A DNA stretch of 64,000 nucleotides from NCBI GenBank assembly GCA_003956705.1, contig QZCP01000223.1:394364-458363 (forward strand), given 5' to 3'. This DNA is from Brevipalpus yothersi. Its lineage: Eukaryota; Arthropoda; Arachnida; Trombidiformes; Tenuipalpidae. Positions 1 through 13,327 of this stretch are shown piece after piece. Below the pieces are notes generated by a model that was not told where the DNA came from, searched no databases, and saw nothing but the letters and a program-made list of their open reading frames with translations. Each line of letters begins with the position of its first letter. Position 1 is the first letter of the stretch. A program made the translations under genes and the position numbers.

Positions 1-1312
1 CCTCAATTAAATTTGATTCAATTTCATCGTGATCTTGTATTGGCCACCCTCTCTCTTGGTCATCATTATTGCAATCGCTCAGCTTCTTGAATAATGCCTG
101 GAGACGAATAAGATCTGGATTATTTTCCATCATTTCCGAAGAAGACTGATCAATCTCGGGAAGCTTCTCTATTAAAACCTTGAGGACATTTTTGGTGGAA
201 GGTATTTCTTGGATAAGAAAATTGATCACAGTTTCAACAGTCAATTTGCACATTTCATGACTTAGCTCAGTAGACACTCTAACGTGTTCGACTAGTCTAA
301 CAGCTGCATTTGGATCGATTACAGGAGAATTCAACAATTGATTCGGTGGTGTTGCTTGATCGGTGGATGCTGATTGTTTTTCATCATCATCATCAGTCTG
401 TGTTGGCACATTCTTTTTGTTGGTTTCCTCCGTATCGGGAACAATAGTTTTCTCTAATAAATCGACTTGAATTCCGATTTCTTGTAGAGATTTTTCAGGA
501 ACTGGAATCTCTACCGTAGCAGTTGCTACAGAGATCAATTTGGCTGGGACATTGCATGTGTTATCATTTTTATCGATTGCTGGGTGTTGCTGAGGTTTGG
601 TGAGATGATGATGGGCTTGAGCTTGTACTTGATAGGTTTGGGATGGATTCGGAGTACACACTGAAGGAAGATTAGTTTGATTCGCGTGAACCTGAGCATT
701 GAAATGAGCCTGGTTAATAGGAGGATTGGGCGAAGGAGATGAAGCAGTCGGATATAAGCGTCCAAGAACCTCAGATCGAAGTTGGGTTAACCTAACCTAT
801 GAGAGAAAAAAAAGCGGAAGAGAGAGAGAAAGAATAAGATGTCTCAATCAATAATATATATGTTTTGCATACACACACATACACACAGAAAAAACACATT
901 AAATGTCATCAATTATTTATGCATAATTACTATTTGTGATTCAATGTGAGTGTATATGGACTGAGAGGATGATGGTGATGATCAACTTTACCTGGGCATG
1001 ATTTATTTGTCGAGTGGTTATGATTCGTGGATCATTGTGATCCAAATCCAATACAGCTAAAATACTGTCAATTAATTCGAAAAATTTTCGATCATCAAGT
1101 TTATCAGGTTGAATATAATTTGTTGGTATGTAGCCCAATTTGCCTTTACAATTAACACAGTATGTCCATTCACCGGCGGAAACATTTTCTTTGATAATCA
1201 CAAAGCGTTCACCGATAGAACAATTTAAAACACTCGCATCATGAGCATGATAATCGTAAATAGTTTTCACCAATGGACTTGAGCTTGTGTGTTCTCCAGC
1301 TCGATTTGGCAT
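1..1312 (-). CDS. NCKIPSD: NCKIPSD/SPIN90-like SH3 protein (5' part, cut by window start)
   Basis: Two coding exons are visible. Exon 1 is 1312-992, starting at ATG 1312 and ending at donor CAG|GTAAAG. Exon 2 runs from 796 (acceptor ATAG|GTTAGG) past the window edge, joined in phase 0, giving about 372 residues. Residues about 14-70 form an SH3 domain (YDYHAHDASVLNCSIGERF, then GEWTYC and GYIPTNYI). A Ser/Pro/Gln-rich linker follows, then the start of the conserved leucine-rich region (LVEHVRVSTELSHEMCKLTV), which matches the architecture I know for vertebrate NCKIPSD. Family members bind Nck, N-WASP and the Arp2/3 complex and promote unbranched actin nucleation at the cell cortex. The C-terminal armadillo-like region lies outside the window. 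Family assignment is by remembered similarity. Confidence 0.8.
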
Positions 1313-3304
1313 GATGATTATATATGATTATATAATGGTGTATATAATCACATTTGGAGTCTTTGGTTGGTCAACTGATTTTGTTAATCGAAAAAGAAGG
1401 AGAAAAAGATGAACAATGTTGACGTCCGATGAAACGGATATAAACAATTATCATCATCATCATGTTTCCCACATCAATAAGTTTTCCACTGTCTAATTAA
1501 GGAATTGAATCATCAACATGAATCATCAAGATTGATTGAATCATGAGCAAACTCTCATCATCACACTATTGATTATGATCAAAATCGAAATCTATCGAAA
1601 TGATTAACCATATATATTAGCACTAGAGAGAGAGAGCAAAACTAAAATATTATGATTCACACCATTAGATCATGGTGTACACATAAATTCACATTTTGAT
1701 ACACCATCAATCTTGATCACACTTATTGATATGAATTGTTTTCCACCAACAAGCATGATGACATCATGATGCAAAACACTCTGTGAACACAGACACACAT
1801 TTTATCCAAAAGGAACGCTATTTTTTTTTGTACCAAATTCTCAACATACATTCACTCATCATGCCATCAGTTCTATCATCTGTCTGTGTATGATGAGGAA
1901 CCAGCTTGAAACTCCCAAAATTTTGAGATGATAGCATTGTTTATGCATAGGCAGATGTGTGTGTATGTGTATGTGTGCGTGTGATGGGCATGTTCATGAA
2001 TGTTCGATACCTGTAAATTTGATCATGACATCCTTCGATAAACTGGCCTGGCCAAAGTTTTATTGATTTTTGAGCTTGAGTGGAGGCTAATAGTGGTTGA
2101 TAACTTTTTTTCCCAATTTTTTCCCGCCCACAATTGTGGGTGGATAAGTAAAATATTCCGGAAACTGATTTACAAGTCTGGGCAAATAAAGACTATCTGT
2201 TCGAAGATTCTTTTGAGCTTTTCTTAATCGGAATGCTCTAACTTTTCAATTCTATTTCTAGATGACAGAAATAGCTTCCAATAGTTAATCCAATTTTGCT
2301 CTTTATATGGTAGGTTTTATTCCATGTGGAGTGCTTTTTTATCGCTCTATCATGCTGTTCTAACAGGAAAGTTATGGATAGGTTCGTTAAATCGTAATAT
2401 GGTAGATGGTTAAATCGTAATAGAAATTATTAACGTTATCGTTGTTATATCGCTCAAATTGTGAAAGATTATTCGTAATTTTCTTGTATCCTTTGAAAAT
2501 GCCTCAAAAAACATTGAAAAGGTATTTCAGACTAAAATTTGATCAAATGAATGAATTCAATGAAGAAAATAAACTCAATCCTATAAAATCCGCATACAAT
2601 TCCCATTTTATGATCCTACCTTTTTAAACTGATTTCCAAATAGCAGCTCAAATTTTAGGGTTTAAAAATACGCGAAATCTTGAAATTCATGAGTAATTCT
2701 AGCATGTAATACTGGTCACCTTCTCTTTCTTGGCAAAACAGTAGCAAAACGATGAATTTTTGTGTTCCAATTTCTCGATGAATTGAGACAATTGCTCCGC
2801 TCAATCGAATTTTTCCCTCTCAACACTTGATTTCGGGTAAAATATTTGGATGAAATTCCAACATGTGATCAATTCAAAAAGTACCTCAACCACATGGAAG
2901 AATAGGTGCTGATAATATGGGCATGAGTGAAAGCATGTTTTTGCGAGTCGAAAGACTTGTTTAACAACTCATGACCCAATAGTGATGTGCATGTCCTGTT
3001 TAATATTGAAATCTCGTAACCAATTTACTGTATCATGTCACTGGTATATAATACTGTTTTTCCAAGACTTGTCATGTTTCAGTTATCGTTATAAATTAGC
3101 TCGAGCTTCTGACTCGTTCATCTTGCTTGTGGGTGTGAGGAACACAAACACTTCCTGTCGAAAGCATTTCGTCATCCGTGCTCAACAATAATAATAATAA
3201 TTGATTGGGCGAAAGAAGGAAAAACTGATTCATCTAATTTTGATCAATTTTTAGATATTTTTTCAGCAAAAAAGGAATCAAATTTTCCCCACACAACGTT
3301 CAGT
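1313..3304. other. Intergenic, divergent promoter region of SPIN90-like and IRAK4-like genes
   Basis: About 2 kb separates two divergent start codons. It contains TGA/TCA-rich low-complexity DNA and short CA/GT tracts (for example near 1960-1982). Short open stretches near 2442-2627 and 2982-3191 have no family resemblance. No RNA gene or convincing exon was seen. Confidence 0.6.
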
Positions 3305-4780
3305 ATGGATCCATCTTTAGAAGCTCGACATCTTGCTCCCCAATATCGACGAGTTCTGGAAGATCTGTTAGATATCAACGATAATTGGCGCGATTTCGCA
3401 TGCAATCTACCTCAACCTGATGGTGAAGATGGATTACTCATCACATCGGATATCATGAAAATTCTTGAAGAGCAAAAATTTTCTCGCAATCATGGCTCAC
3501 CGTCAAGACATCTTCTCGATTTTTGGCTAACACTCGGCCGCAAGAGGCCTACAATTGATGATCTAGTTAATCATTTGGTTGCATGTAGACAATTGCGAGC
3601 AGCAGATTATGTCTGTCAAGAAATACTTAAGAGGCCGCCAATTTCTGACTCAATTAACGAAGACGATGGCGATGAGTATCTTGATCAAACATTAACAAAT
3701 ACCGTGAGAATTCTTTCCATTCCTTTTGGTCATTGATATTTCACTTTCTAATTTGATGAATTTATGTCTCTTTCTCTTCATCAGCCAAATTTTAAACTAA
3801 ATCAACTTGCTCCAACAGCTCCAGATATTTCATCGCTGAGCTTGGATGACAATTGGTTAACCGATGAGGTTGCAACGATCCTTCGAAAAGTGAGCAACGT
3901 CAAACAGTATGACTTTGAGCGATTAGGAATTCAAACCGGAAGATTTGATGATCTTGGTGTGGATCAGGGTGGACAAAAATTGGGTGAAGGAGCTTTTGGT
4001 TCAGTATATCTCGCTAAAGATCCGGATGATGGTAAACCGATAGCCGTGAAAGTGTTACGAAATGAGTTTGGTAAACATTTTGTCGGTGAATTGGATGTTA
4101 TTACACGTTTAAGGCATCCAAATCTATTATCACTACATGGTATAACTTTCGGAAAAAATACACTCTGCTTGGTGTATCAATATATGCCCAATGGATCTCT
4201 GTCCGATAGATTGGCCTGTCTCGGTGGAACTGCTCCAATTGAATGGAAATTGAGACTTCAAATTGCTCTTGGAACAGCTCAAGGTATCAAGCATCTTCAC
4301 GATAATTCTTACATTCATCGAGACATTAAATGTGCAAACATCCTGCTTGATGAACACATGATTCCGAAAGTAGGTGACTTTGGTTTGGTGAGATTGAATG
4401 ATACAGAGCAAACAACGTTGATCTCGGTTCCTGCCGGAACATCACCCTACATGCCACATGATGCATTCATGGGACAGATTTCATCTAAAATTGATGTCTT
4501 CAGCTTTGGTATCGTTCTATTGGAATTGATCACTGGTCAGCCTCCATATGATGAGGATCGAGAGGAAGGCGATATACTATCGTGGGCACGAGATGTGGTC
4601 GATTTTAGTCAAATTGAACAGTCAAATGTTGCTGCCATTCTAGACAGGAGAGCTGGAATATGGGACTTGAATACGGCTGTTAAGGTGATGAATGTTATCG
4701 TCAAAGCAACCGAAGAAGAGGTGAAAGAAAGAATTATGATTACAGAGGTTGTAAATTTATTGAGAGATATAAAATTTTAA
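3305..4780 (+). CDS. IRAK4: IRAK4/tube-like kinase (Death domain plus Ser/Thr kinase)
   Basis: Two exons, 3305-3703 and 3785-4780, flank an 81-bp intron (ACC|GTGAGA...TCAG|CCA) and join in phase 0. The product is 464 aa, close to human IRAK4 (460). Residues about 10-110 form a Death-type domain. The kinase domain runs from about 195 to the end: glycine loop GEGAFGSV near 200, catalytic Lys in IAVKV (about 222), Tyr gatekeeper in LVYQYM (about 264), HRDIKCAN (Asp about 313) and DFG (about 331). The Tyr gatekeeper and the MPNGSL motif are IRAK4 hallmarks. IRAK4 and tube/pelle proteins act downstream of MyD88 in Toll signalling. The position that is APE in most kinases reads PHD here (about 357-359). 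Chelicerate and crustacean tube-like kinases are known to keep the kinase, unlike fly Tube. Catalytic residues look intact. Confidence 0.9.
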
Positions 4781-5026
4781 CATGACTTTGGCTATTGCTT
4801 AAGATGAAAATTTTTGACATTCAATGAGTAAACCAGTACTCGACAGAATTCCTTTTCACTATCCGCTTGATGGTGTTTCCTCATCAAAAGAACTGGGCCT
4901 GTGGAATCATTTGTGTTAATATTAAATGATTGTTGAAATTTCTCAATATATCATAAATTTTTTCATGGGAAAGCTCCCCTGAAAATTGAGAATTATCCTT
5001 GAGATTCAAATCGATTCATAGACTAC

Positions 5027-5218
5027 TCACCCGCAGCACTTGCTTTTCGTTAAACAACAGAAAACGTTTCGACCAGAATAGGTCGTGTATTCATCACATG
5101 TATCACAAGCTGTACTGTTACCGAGCCAAACGATGAATCCATCAGCTTCTTGAGGAACGTTAATCAATAGTATGGCAAATATCAAGGCGAGCCCCCCGAA
5201 AACAAGAAACTTATTCAT
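5027..5218 (-). CDS. Small secreted cysteine-rich peptide, unknown function
   Basis: A 63-aa open frame starts at ATG 5218. Residues 1-27 look like a signal peptide (MNKFLVFGGLALIFAILL core). The mature part has six cysteines spaced C-x2-C-x12-CC-x5-CC and ends KCCG. I recognise no family. The double CC pairs suggest a disulfide-rich extracellular peptide, such as a defence, venom or hormone-like peptide, but function is open. A TATAT motif near 5273-5279 lies about 55-60 bp upstream of the ATG. The stop TGA overlaps a perfect splice donor consensus (GG|GTGAGT, 5025-5032), and an acceptor-like TTTTCAG lies 52 bp downstream. Splicing there would add only four residues (GAFP) before a new stop. 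The gene is tail-to-tail with the IRAK4-like gene. Confidence 0.55.
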   Translation of the reverse strand: MNKFLVFGGLALIFAILLINVPQEADGFIVWLGNSTACDTCDEYTTYSGRNVFCCLTKSKCCG

Positions 5219-5441
5219 TTTTGGATATTTAATCAATTAGTTTTTCGAGAAAACTTAAACGAAAAGTTCTAAGATATACCAAGCAGTATTAAGTTTGTGT
5301 CACAATTGAAGTACGAAAAATGCAGAACTGTTGTGATGTGGTAAACTAAATAGAACGATGAGAACCGAATAAAGGCCGAAACTTGCTCCAGGCTTACTGA
5401 TCGATGATGAACCTCTTCTCTCATCATTTTTGTATGGCTAT

Positions 5442-5492
<51 letters not shown>

Positions 5493-6619
5493 GATTTTAA
5501 TATTCTGGAAAAACTACTCTTACTCTCGTCTATAGTTGTATGGTGCTGATTATTCTCTTCATCTCTCACTTTGGATGGGCAAATTGGAACTCAATTTTGG
5601 AAAAGCTAGCGAAGATGATTGACTGATGAGTCGATTCTATGCAAAAATCGATAATTTTTTAGAGCCAATTGCGAAGAGAATTCAGTTTGACGTTCCCTTT
5701 ATTTCCTCACTCTACAATTTCATTGGATCAATTTGCTATGAATTTTCATCTATCCTGGTCGAGGGCCTAGAAAAGGGATTTCAAGGGCCAAAATTTTTGG
5801 ATGAACTTGGCCGTTCTAACTTGAGCATCAAGATCAATCAGTGAACGAACATAACATACAGTAACATCAAGCTGATTCAGTTTATTTTTAGCTTGTTCCT
5901 CCGATTGGTAGCATCGGTATCGAAAAAATGGTCATCGACCTTTCCAAATTTGAATCAATGAGGTCAAATCGAGTATTCGAGATCAAACTACCAACACAAG
6001 ATTTAAATAAGTAAATCTATTCGTGACTGAATTTCTCAATCCTATAAGTCTTTCTCATCTTCCGCTTCAAGCCATATGGCAAGAAAGTTTGATTGTAAAA
6101 CTGAACTTAATGATGAGATTGAACTGTTCTCCATCTTCATTCTTGGTAACTCAAGCTAGGAGAATAGTGGGTGGAATACAATGGATACCTCAAAGATTAG
6201 TGTGAGATAACTGAAATTGGAGGAACCTAATATCTTTGAATTATTGACTTCCTATTGATGAATTTGTGGATAAAAATAAAAGAGAACTAAACAGTTCCTT
6301 GCGTTAGAGAGTAGATATATTGCTGTATTGCTTTCATCGAGCTATGTTTTTACACATTTGCTAAAATAAAAAAATTTTCTTTGACGATTTGTTTCGAGTC
6401 TTAATCGAGTATGAAAATTATTTGGAGCGAAATATCAGTCTGAAGTCACTGTGAGGTGTGAAAAATTTTATCAGCTGAACGTCGTTAAAGGGCATAATTG
6501 TGAGTGAAGCACCGAGATGCTTGCAAGCGTCTTAGCCACGTTCGATTTTGCATTAAAATATTTAAGGTTAGAGGAACATAGTTGGAAAAATCATGGTCTG
6601 GCTAAATATCCCCACTTCA
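5219..6619. other. Intergenic, with one TC microsatellite
   Basis: 1.4 kb between the cysteine-rich peptide gene and the 3' end of kinesin. It holds a (TC)n tract at 5446-5488. Short open frames at 5626-5844 and 6023-6205 show no recognisable domain or splice context. Nothing else was seen. Confidence 0.5.
5446..5488. repeat. (TC)n microsatellite
   Basis: Uninterrupted TC dinucleotide run of about 43 bp upstream of the cysteine-rich peptide gene. Confidence 0.95.
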
Positions 6620-9600
6620 TTATGTTTCGTCTGTGGAAGGAAACAGAAATTAAATCAGAGTGGAAATTATAATCGCACCAGTAACATACCTATGGGTCGC
6701 ACAACTCTTTGACCACCGGTTATCGGTCGAGCTACATTCTGTCCCACCATGTTGGGATGGGACGGATGCTGGCCAGCTTTGATGGGTTTAACTGATGAGA
6801 AAAAAGAGATTCAAATTAGAATAATTCTCGTTGCCTTCAACAAAGAAAGTGAACTTACCAATATACGGGGCATGTCCTCTTCTTTGAAGATTTTTTACTC
6901 GTACAGCTTCTTTAATCCTATCAAGTTCAGAGAGGTACTTTTTCCTATCTTTCAAGGCAAGTTCTTTAGCTTCTTTGAGAGCAGCTTCTAAAGCTTTGAC
7001 GCGTTCATGAGTAGTTCGTAATCGTTTTTCTAGCTTTGGTAATTCACATCGGAGATCGGCATTGTCTCTCACGAGCTGAAAGGTAGATCAAGATAAAAAA
7101 TTAGCGATTGAAAAAGTTTGAGATTTTAGAGTGAAGCTTACTTGTTTATGAACTTTGGTAAGTTGATCCAAGTTGTTTTCCAAGAAGGCAATCTTTTGTT
7201 TTTGAGCTAATGATCCTCCAATATTTTCATCGTCATCATTTAAATTTGATTTTTTAACCCTACTTTGTAGATCAGCTACGAACATTTTTCTCAAATTATG
7301 TAGAGTCTGGAGTTCTTTCGCAACAGTCTCTTCGAGTCCTTTGAGATCTTGTCTCGCTTGTTCTCTTCTATCGTTAATCATGACCATTTCATTCAATTTG
7401 GTTGTCTTTTCTTGCTCCTCAGCTTTCAATTTATCATAGTCTTGCTGTAGTCTTTCTTGAGCTAGAGTGATCTTTTGGAGCTCATCTTTCAACTGATCGA
7501 TCAGAGACTGTTTTTCTGTGATCTCATCACGAAGAGAGGAGAGTTGTTTCTGATGAGTTTCACGGTGCTTTTCTAACTGTTCTTCCAGGGCAAACTTTAA
7601 TTTTTCTGCGGAATCTTTTTCTTTCTCTTTTTCTTCATGGGCCATCTTGTGCATCTTTTCTGCAGCCTTAAGCTTTGCACATTCTTCGGTCAGCTGATCA
7701 ACAACTTCCTCCAAAGAACGCTTCTTGTTCTCAATATCTTTCATAGAGTCTTGTAAAGAGTTCATCTTTGCTTCATATTGACTTATTAAGAGTCGACACT
7801 CGGCCATTTCTTTCTCATTGAATTCAATTTTTCGATTACATTCAGTTTGGAAACTTTCCATTTGATTACACCTTGTGACCAAGGCTTTCACTTCGGATTT
7901 CATTTTTGTAATATACAAACGGGCAACAGTAAAGTCGTCATCCAATTTAGAAGAGGGATTATCGCCGTTATCTTTGAGACTAGGAGTTGGAGTTTTTGCT
8001 CCGAGAACGACACCAATTTCATATAAATCTTTCAAAAGATTACTCAACATTTCGTTAATTCTTTTACGCATATAGCTGTTATTTTCCTTCAACTGTTGAA
8101 GCTCCGTTTGTACAGTGTTGAGCTCTGATTTCTTTGCATTGAGTTCTTCTTGAAGACTTTCCAAATATCGCTTTTTGTTTTCCACCTCTTGGCTTTTCTG
8201 ATCATAGTTGACGGCCAGCTCTTCCAAGGCTTGTAAAACTTCTTTAATTTCCTCTTTTGAAGACTCATTCTCATGTTGAAATTTATTTATTTCTTCTTGT
8301 AAAGTGTTATTGTCTTTTCTACAGCTAGTTATCAATTCTTCTTGCTCCCGAATCTGTTCTTTATATCTCTCAATTAACTGACTTTGTTTGTCCAGTTCAT
8401 CGTCTTTTTCATCAAGTTGAGCATAAAGACGAGTCCTTTCTTCTTCAAATTTCATACGCTCGTCATTTGATGGAGGCTCTATAGGGCCTGCGTAGGACGG
8501 AATGGAACCGATAGCGGGGATAGTTGGAACGGAACTAAGATTTTGCACCGATTCGGATAGACTGAGTGTACTAGCATCCAAGTCTTTGAAACTTGATTGC
8601 TCGTCTGAAGGGACACTATCACCAGTCCGCCATCGATTTAACTCAATTTCAACCTTATTAACATAATTCTTGAGTTTAGTGACTCTATCACGCTCTTTCT
8701 CCCACCGTCTTTTCCATTCTTCAGCTGTGAGTTCTTCATTGACAACCACAACATTAGTGATGGTCTTGGCTCTTTTACCGAACTCCAGAGTCGACTTAGT
8801 TTCTAGTTCGTTGAAAGAAGCTGGGGAGCAGCATATGATGATTGTAGTCCTTGAGTTACCTCCAAGAGATTCTTGGAGAATTCTGGTCAATTTACTATCT
8901 CGGTAGGGTATATGAGATTTCTGAAAATAGACATTATTCATGTTTTAAAACAATGCACTATTGTGAGGTAGTGATCAATGGATATTTTCAACCCATCACA
9001 AATTTAAGGAAAGAATTTCTTGGGACATTAGAAGAACGAGAAAATTAAAAACAGTGGAATTTCAGCACTTTTGAGTTCGAGATAGATGGCTATCCATCAA
9101 AATATGGAGAGAAATGAAATTCTATTCAATGCCTCAATGAAACATTCTGAGTAGAGAGAATCAGGAAATTGAGTTGTCAATGCTTCTCTTAAGTAATCGG
9201 AATCTGATTGAAGTAGATGCAACAGTATCTATGACTGATAGAATTGCAGCTGCTAAGATAACTAGTAGATGTTTCATTGAGTAGATGGATTTCAATAGCT
9301 GAGAACTTTCCAAATAGATTAAAATCATAGAGTAGAAAGACCAACAGAGTTTTTTCAAGTATGCTCTAACGGATTTCATTGTTATGGTTATAGAAATGTC
9401 GGTATTTGGAAAACCAACGTTTCTTATCTTGATTATCATCTAAAAGATCTCTCTCCAAACTTAACTTTCTCATACTGTAGACCCAAGAGTAGTTCAGTTG
9501 TTAGCTCAATACAAGGTTGAAAAAGAATAAAAAAATCAGGTTTGTGCAATTGCGCGAAAAGGTGGCCAGAAAAAAAACATAACACTGAGCAGAAGAGTAG

Positions 9601-11619
9601 ATGTGAACGATGGTCCTCATACTTCCTTCAGCTCGGAAAGCTAAGAGATTTTCTTGCAGAGCAACGAAAGGATCCGGCTATAAAACAATCTCAACTACAT
9701 CATCACAAAGATAATAAAAAGTGAATTTTTAGGAAAAATGGTATGAGAATTTTCCAACAGGAAAATTACTCTCAACTGGGGCAGAGCCAAGGCTTATCTG
9801 AAAAAAACGATAGTAATCTATGGCCCAACCAGAAGAAGTAGTGTTCTCAATAATCTTTGTACTGTGTGAATCATGCTCGAAGATTGAATACGGAAGAAAA
9901 ATGAACCGATAATTGATGGAATCCAAATCCGAAAGAGAAGGATTGTTATATGCAACAAGGACACCAATGAAGCAGAGGAAAAAGAAACTTACATTGCCAT
10001 CGGCCAATGCAGAGATCACATTTCCCAAGGCAGACAAAGATTTGTTGATATTCTTTGCTTCATCTAAAACCATACCCTCAGCACCAGTTTTGCTGACTTT
10101 CTCAGATCCAGCAAGATCAACGAGATAAAGCTTTCCTGTGAGTTTTTTCTGATTTTCTTGGTTCTCTTGCTTTACATTTATCAAGAAAACAGAATGACTT
10201 CGACTTGAATGCTCATTCATATCTGGAAAAATTGAAGAAGTTGAAGTTTAGTGAAATTCAGGGGAATTGGCGAGAATAGAAAACACAACAGAAGCCACTT
10301 ACTGGTTACGGCGATGTGTCGATTAGCTTTTCCCTCGTCAATCACTTCCATGACCTCTTCAGGGCAAGTTACGAAGCGCTCCGTTGCTCCTTTCACATAA
10401 GGAACCCGGTTTTTGTCTTCATGAACAGATAGATTGGTTTTCGAAACTGAGGAGATGGAAAGAGAGAGAGAGAAAGAAAAAGAAAAGAGTCAAATAGGCG
10501 GAGTGAATTGATAAGATGATTTATCTTCGCATGACCCTTGCTTACCATCCAGAAGATCTCTTATTTTGTCCAAGTATATTTCAAAATACGAAACCTGAAT
10601 GAAAACGAAACAGAAACATGGTCAACAATTGAATCAAGTATGACAAAGAGGCTATCATTTTTAATCCATTTCAGTACCTGTCAGGGAGCTTACATGCTAC
10701 CTGTATCTGGATTATCTACATTGTTAAATAATAGTTTCAGAAAGTTTTCGATTTGAGAAACAAAAAAATCAACTGACCTTAATATGGAATTCTATGTTCT
10801 CATCCATTGAGTATATATGATTGAAAATATCGTTCACAATTCTGGGAATAATTCCCTGCATCTTGGAATCACCTAAAACACCTTCCATCGTATGTGTTTT
10901 ACCGGATGAGGTTTGACCATAGGCGAAAATGGTACCATTGTAGCCTTTGAGGACATCATCGACGATTGTTTTCGCTGCTTCATCGTACACTACTTCTTGT
11001 GTGGCATTAGGCTTAAAAACTTTGTCAAAAACGTATATTTTACCCTGTTCAATGTATGTTAATCAAAACGGTAAGATATGAGAGGGAGAGAGAGAGAGAG
11101 AAAGATGAAAAGAAAGAAAATCTCTTAGTAAAAGGTAAGCCAAGTGAAGTGAATTGAAGTGAAGTGAGGTGAAGAAAAGCGAGAGGAAGAGAAGAGGCAC
11201 ATCATGAGGAGTGTGTCAAAATAATTGCAGGAAGGAAGCATCTTAGGGCAGAGAAAGAAGAGAGACATTGATTATGATGATGGTTACTGGTCAATGATAT
11301 TTGGTAAAAATTGATGAAAAGATGGAGAACAATCAAGAGCACTGGTACATGGAATATTTTCGATCATCTATTCTGGACCCACATACATAGGTACCAGAAT
11401 GATATCTCAAACTAAAACAGAAAGCTGATCCATTTAATGATGCATGGTGATGATGGAATGAAATCCAAATTCAATACTAACCCCTATATTGAGACAATCC
11501 TCCGCATTAGATGGATGTTTGACCACATACTTGGATCCCGATTTGACTTCACTCTCATTGAGTGGTCGAAATCTGCATACAACTTTAATATTGCAAACAG
11601 CATCATTCACATCGGTCAT
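6620..11619 (-). CDS. Khc: Conventional kinesin heavy chain (kinesin-1)
   Basis: Nine coding exons in transcript order: 11619-11482, 11044-10778, 10594-10546, 10446-10303, 10222-9993, 8920-7142, 7075-6859, 6791-6690 and 6630-6620 (stop TAA). All junctions are GT-AG and in frame, giving about 978 aa, the size of kinesin-1 (Drosophila Khc 975, human KIF5B 963). The motor domain is near residues 8-330, with P-loop GQTSSGKT (89-96), switch I NEHSSRSH (202-209) and switch II DLAGSE (235-240). A long coiled coil follows. The conserved tail begins LVRDNADLRCELPKLEKRL. The autoinhibitory tail motif, usually IAKPIRPGQ, reads IVKPIKAGQ across an exon junction (about 941-949). The protein is an ATP-driven plus-end microtubule motor for cargo transport. 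The last exon codes only a few residues and is the least certain. Confidence 0.95.
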
Positions 11620-13327
11620 GATGATTGGCTGTTTTGATTTGATTTTAGCTGATCAACAGCAGCAGGATCACAGAGAAACGCACACACACAATTGAGGTGT
11701 CGATAGGTGGAAGTGTCGAAGTATATCACACACACACACACAAACACTGAATCAAAATACAATTAAGGATTAATCATAAATTACAATGAGAGTGGGGGAT
11801 GAAAGAAAGGAAACACTAGCATTTATCAATCTAAAGTGAAGTAATCAAAAATGAAAGAGAGGAAGAGAGAAAAAAATAGAGAAAAAGCTTTAGGCTAATC
11901 AAAGCAAACAACACTGTTGATGAGCTGGTTGCCGTGGAGGATAAATAAGGTGGTGTCTACTTTATCTTTCTCCCTACTCTGGATCACCATTAACCATCAA
12001 GCCAAATCATAACACCACAATCACAATCATTGTGAATCATGTAAAAACACATTCAAAAATTGGATACCCAAAAAGCATGATATTAAGGTATAATATTAAG
12101 GTATCAATAATAAAAACATTCCCATGATCAACACACATTCATTTCGTACATGTACAGTCAAAATCTGTACTTTTTCCGAATGTGAATGTGTATCATAACA
12201 CACACAGTATTGTCGCCCCCTATTTTTGTCCGGAAAAATTGAAAAAGACTTGCTTTTTTTTCGGCAATCTTTTTCGTTATCCCACCATCATCATCATAGC
12301 CCGGCTACTGTAGACGGGCTGGATTAAATTGGTGATCTTGAGAGAGATTGATGATCGATCGACAGCGATGATTTCACGCTTATCAATATGATTATCATCA
12401 ATTATGAGCGTGTACAGTATTGGAGAAAATTTTTTCTTACACATTGGCTACTGTTTTCAGCTGGACGACTTGGAGAAGGGGGTTGTTTGTGGTACGATTG
12501 AGGTGGGAATTTATCGGATATTTGATAAAAATTTGAAAATTTTTTCAAAAAATAGTGAAGCGTATTTCTGAATTTTTGAGATGTGAGACTTGATGTTTGA
12601 TAGAAAAGTCGAGCAAATAGATGCAGCTGGTATTCGTTTCACATAAATGAAAATGAGTGATGAGTGAATCGAGAACAAGATGAAGGTGGAGTGTTGATTT
12701 GGTACAAATAAGAATAAAACGAAGGGATAAGGGAGACAAGTTTCGCCAACGTCTAAAAATTTGGATGATTCACTCGGAAAAATTAGTGTTGAAGAGGTGA
12801 AATGATGATATTATCGAAGAATTAGCAAAAAGAATTTTACTCATTCTTCGAGGTTCACAAAACAGAAAAAGTTTCGATCTTTTAAGCAGATTTTTTACAT
12901 TCCTCACATATTTCTACACTCTCTCCGATTGGAATGATGGGGGCTACATATTAGATAAGGTGCAATAGATTCCACTATTGGCCATAGGGTATCATGTGTA
13001 CATATTTACTCTACAATGATTAAATCGGCACAGTTCTCTTTCCTCATAAAAAAGTAAAAATGCTTGGGCACATGTTTGAATGTTCGGGTTACAATTTTGT
13101 AAAAACTTGACCATCTGATAACAGCTAATACTATTCGTGTTTTATAAATGAGAATGATTTTGAAACATGAGTGGACCAAGAACAACAAGATGGAGAAATT
13201 GGTACGAAAATAAGCTGAAAAAATAGAGGATAGAAATCTTCTGTCAATGTCCTTCTGGTTTAGGTATTTCGTTCAGGGAGAGCGTTGAAGAAGTGAGGGA
13301 AGAAAAATTTCACTGATTCATTCTTGT
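11620..13327. other. Intergenic between kinesin and TTI1
   Basis: Contains the 5' flank of kinesin and the 3' flank of TTI1. It holds a CA tract (about 11726-11744) and purine-rich stretches. Short open frames at 12545-12739 and 13006-13188 have no recognisable features. No RNA gene was seen. Confidence 0.5.

Noticed and set aside
2442..2627. Short frame near 2.4 kb
   Set aside because: Low-complexity AT-rich composition, with no signal peptide or family resemblance.
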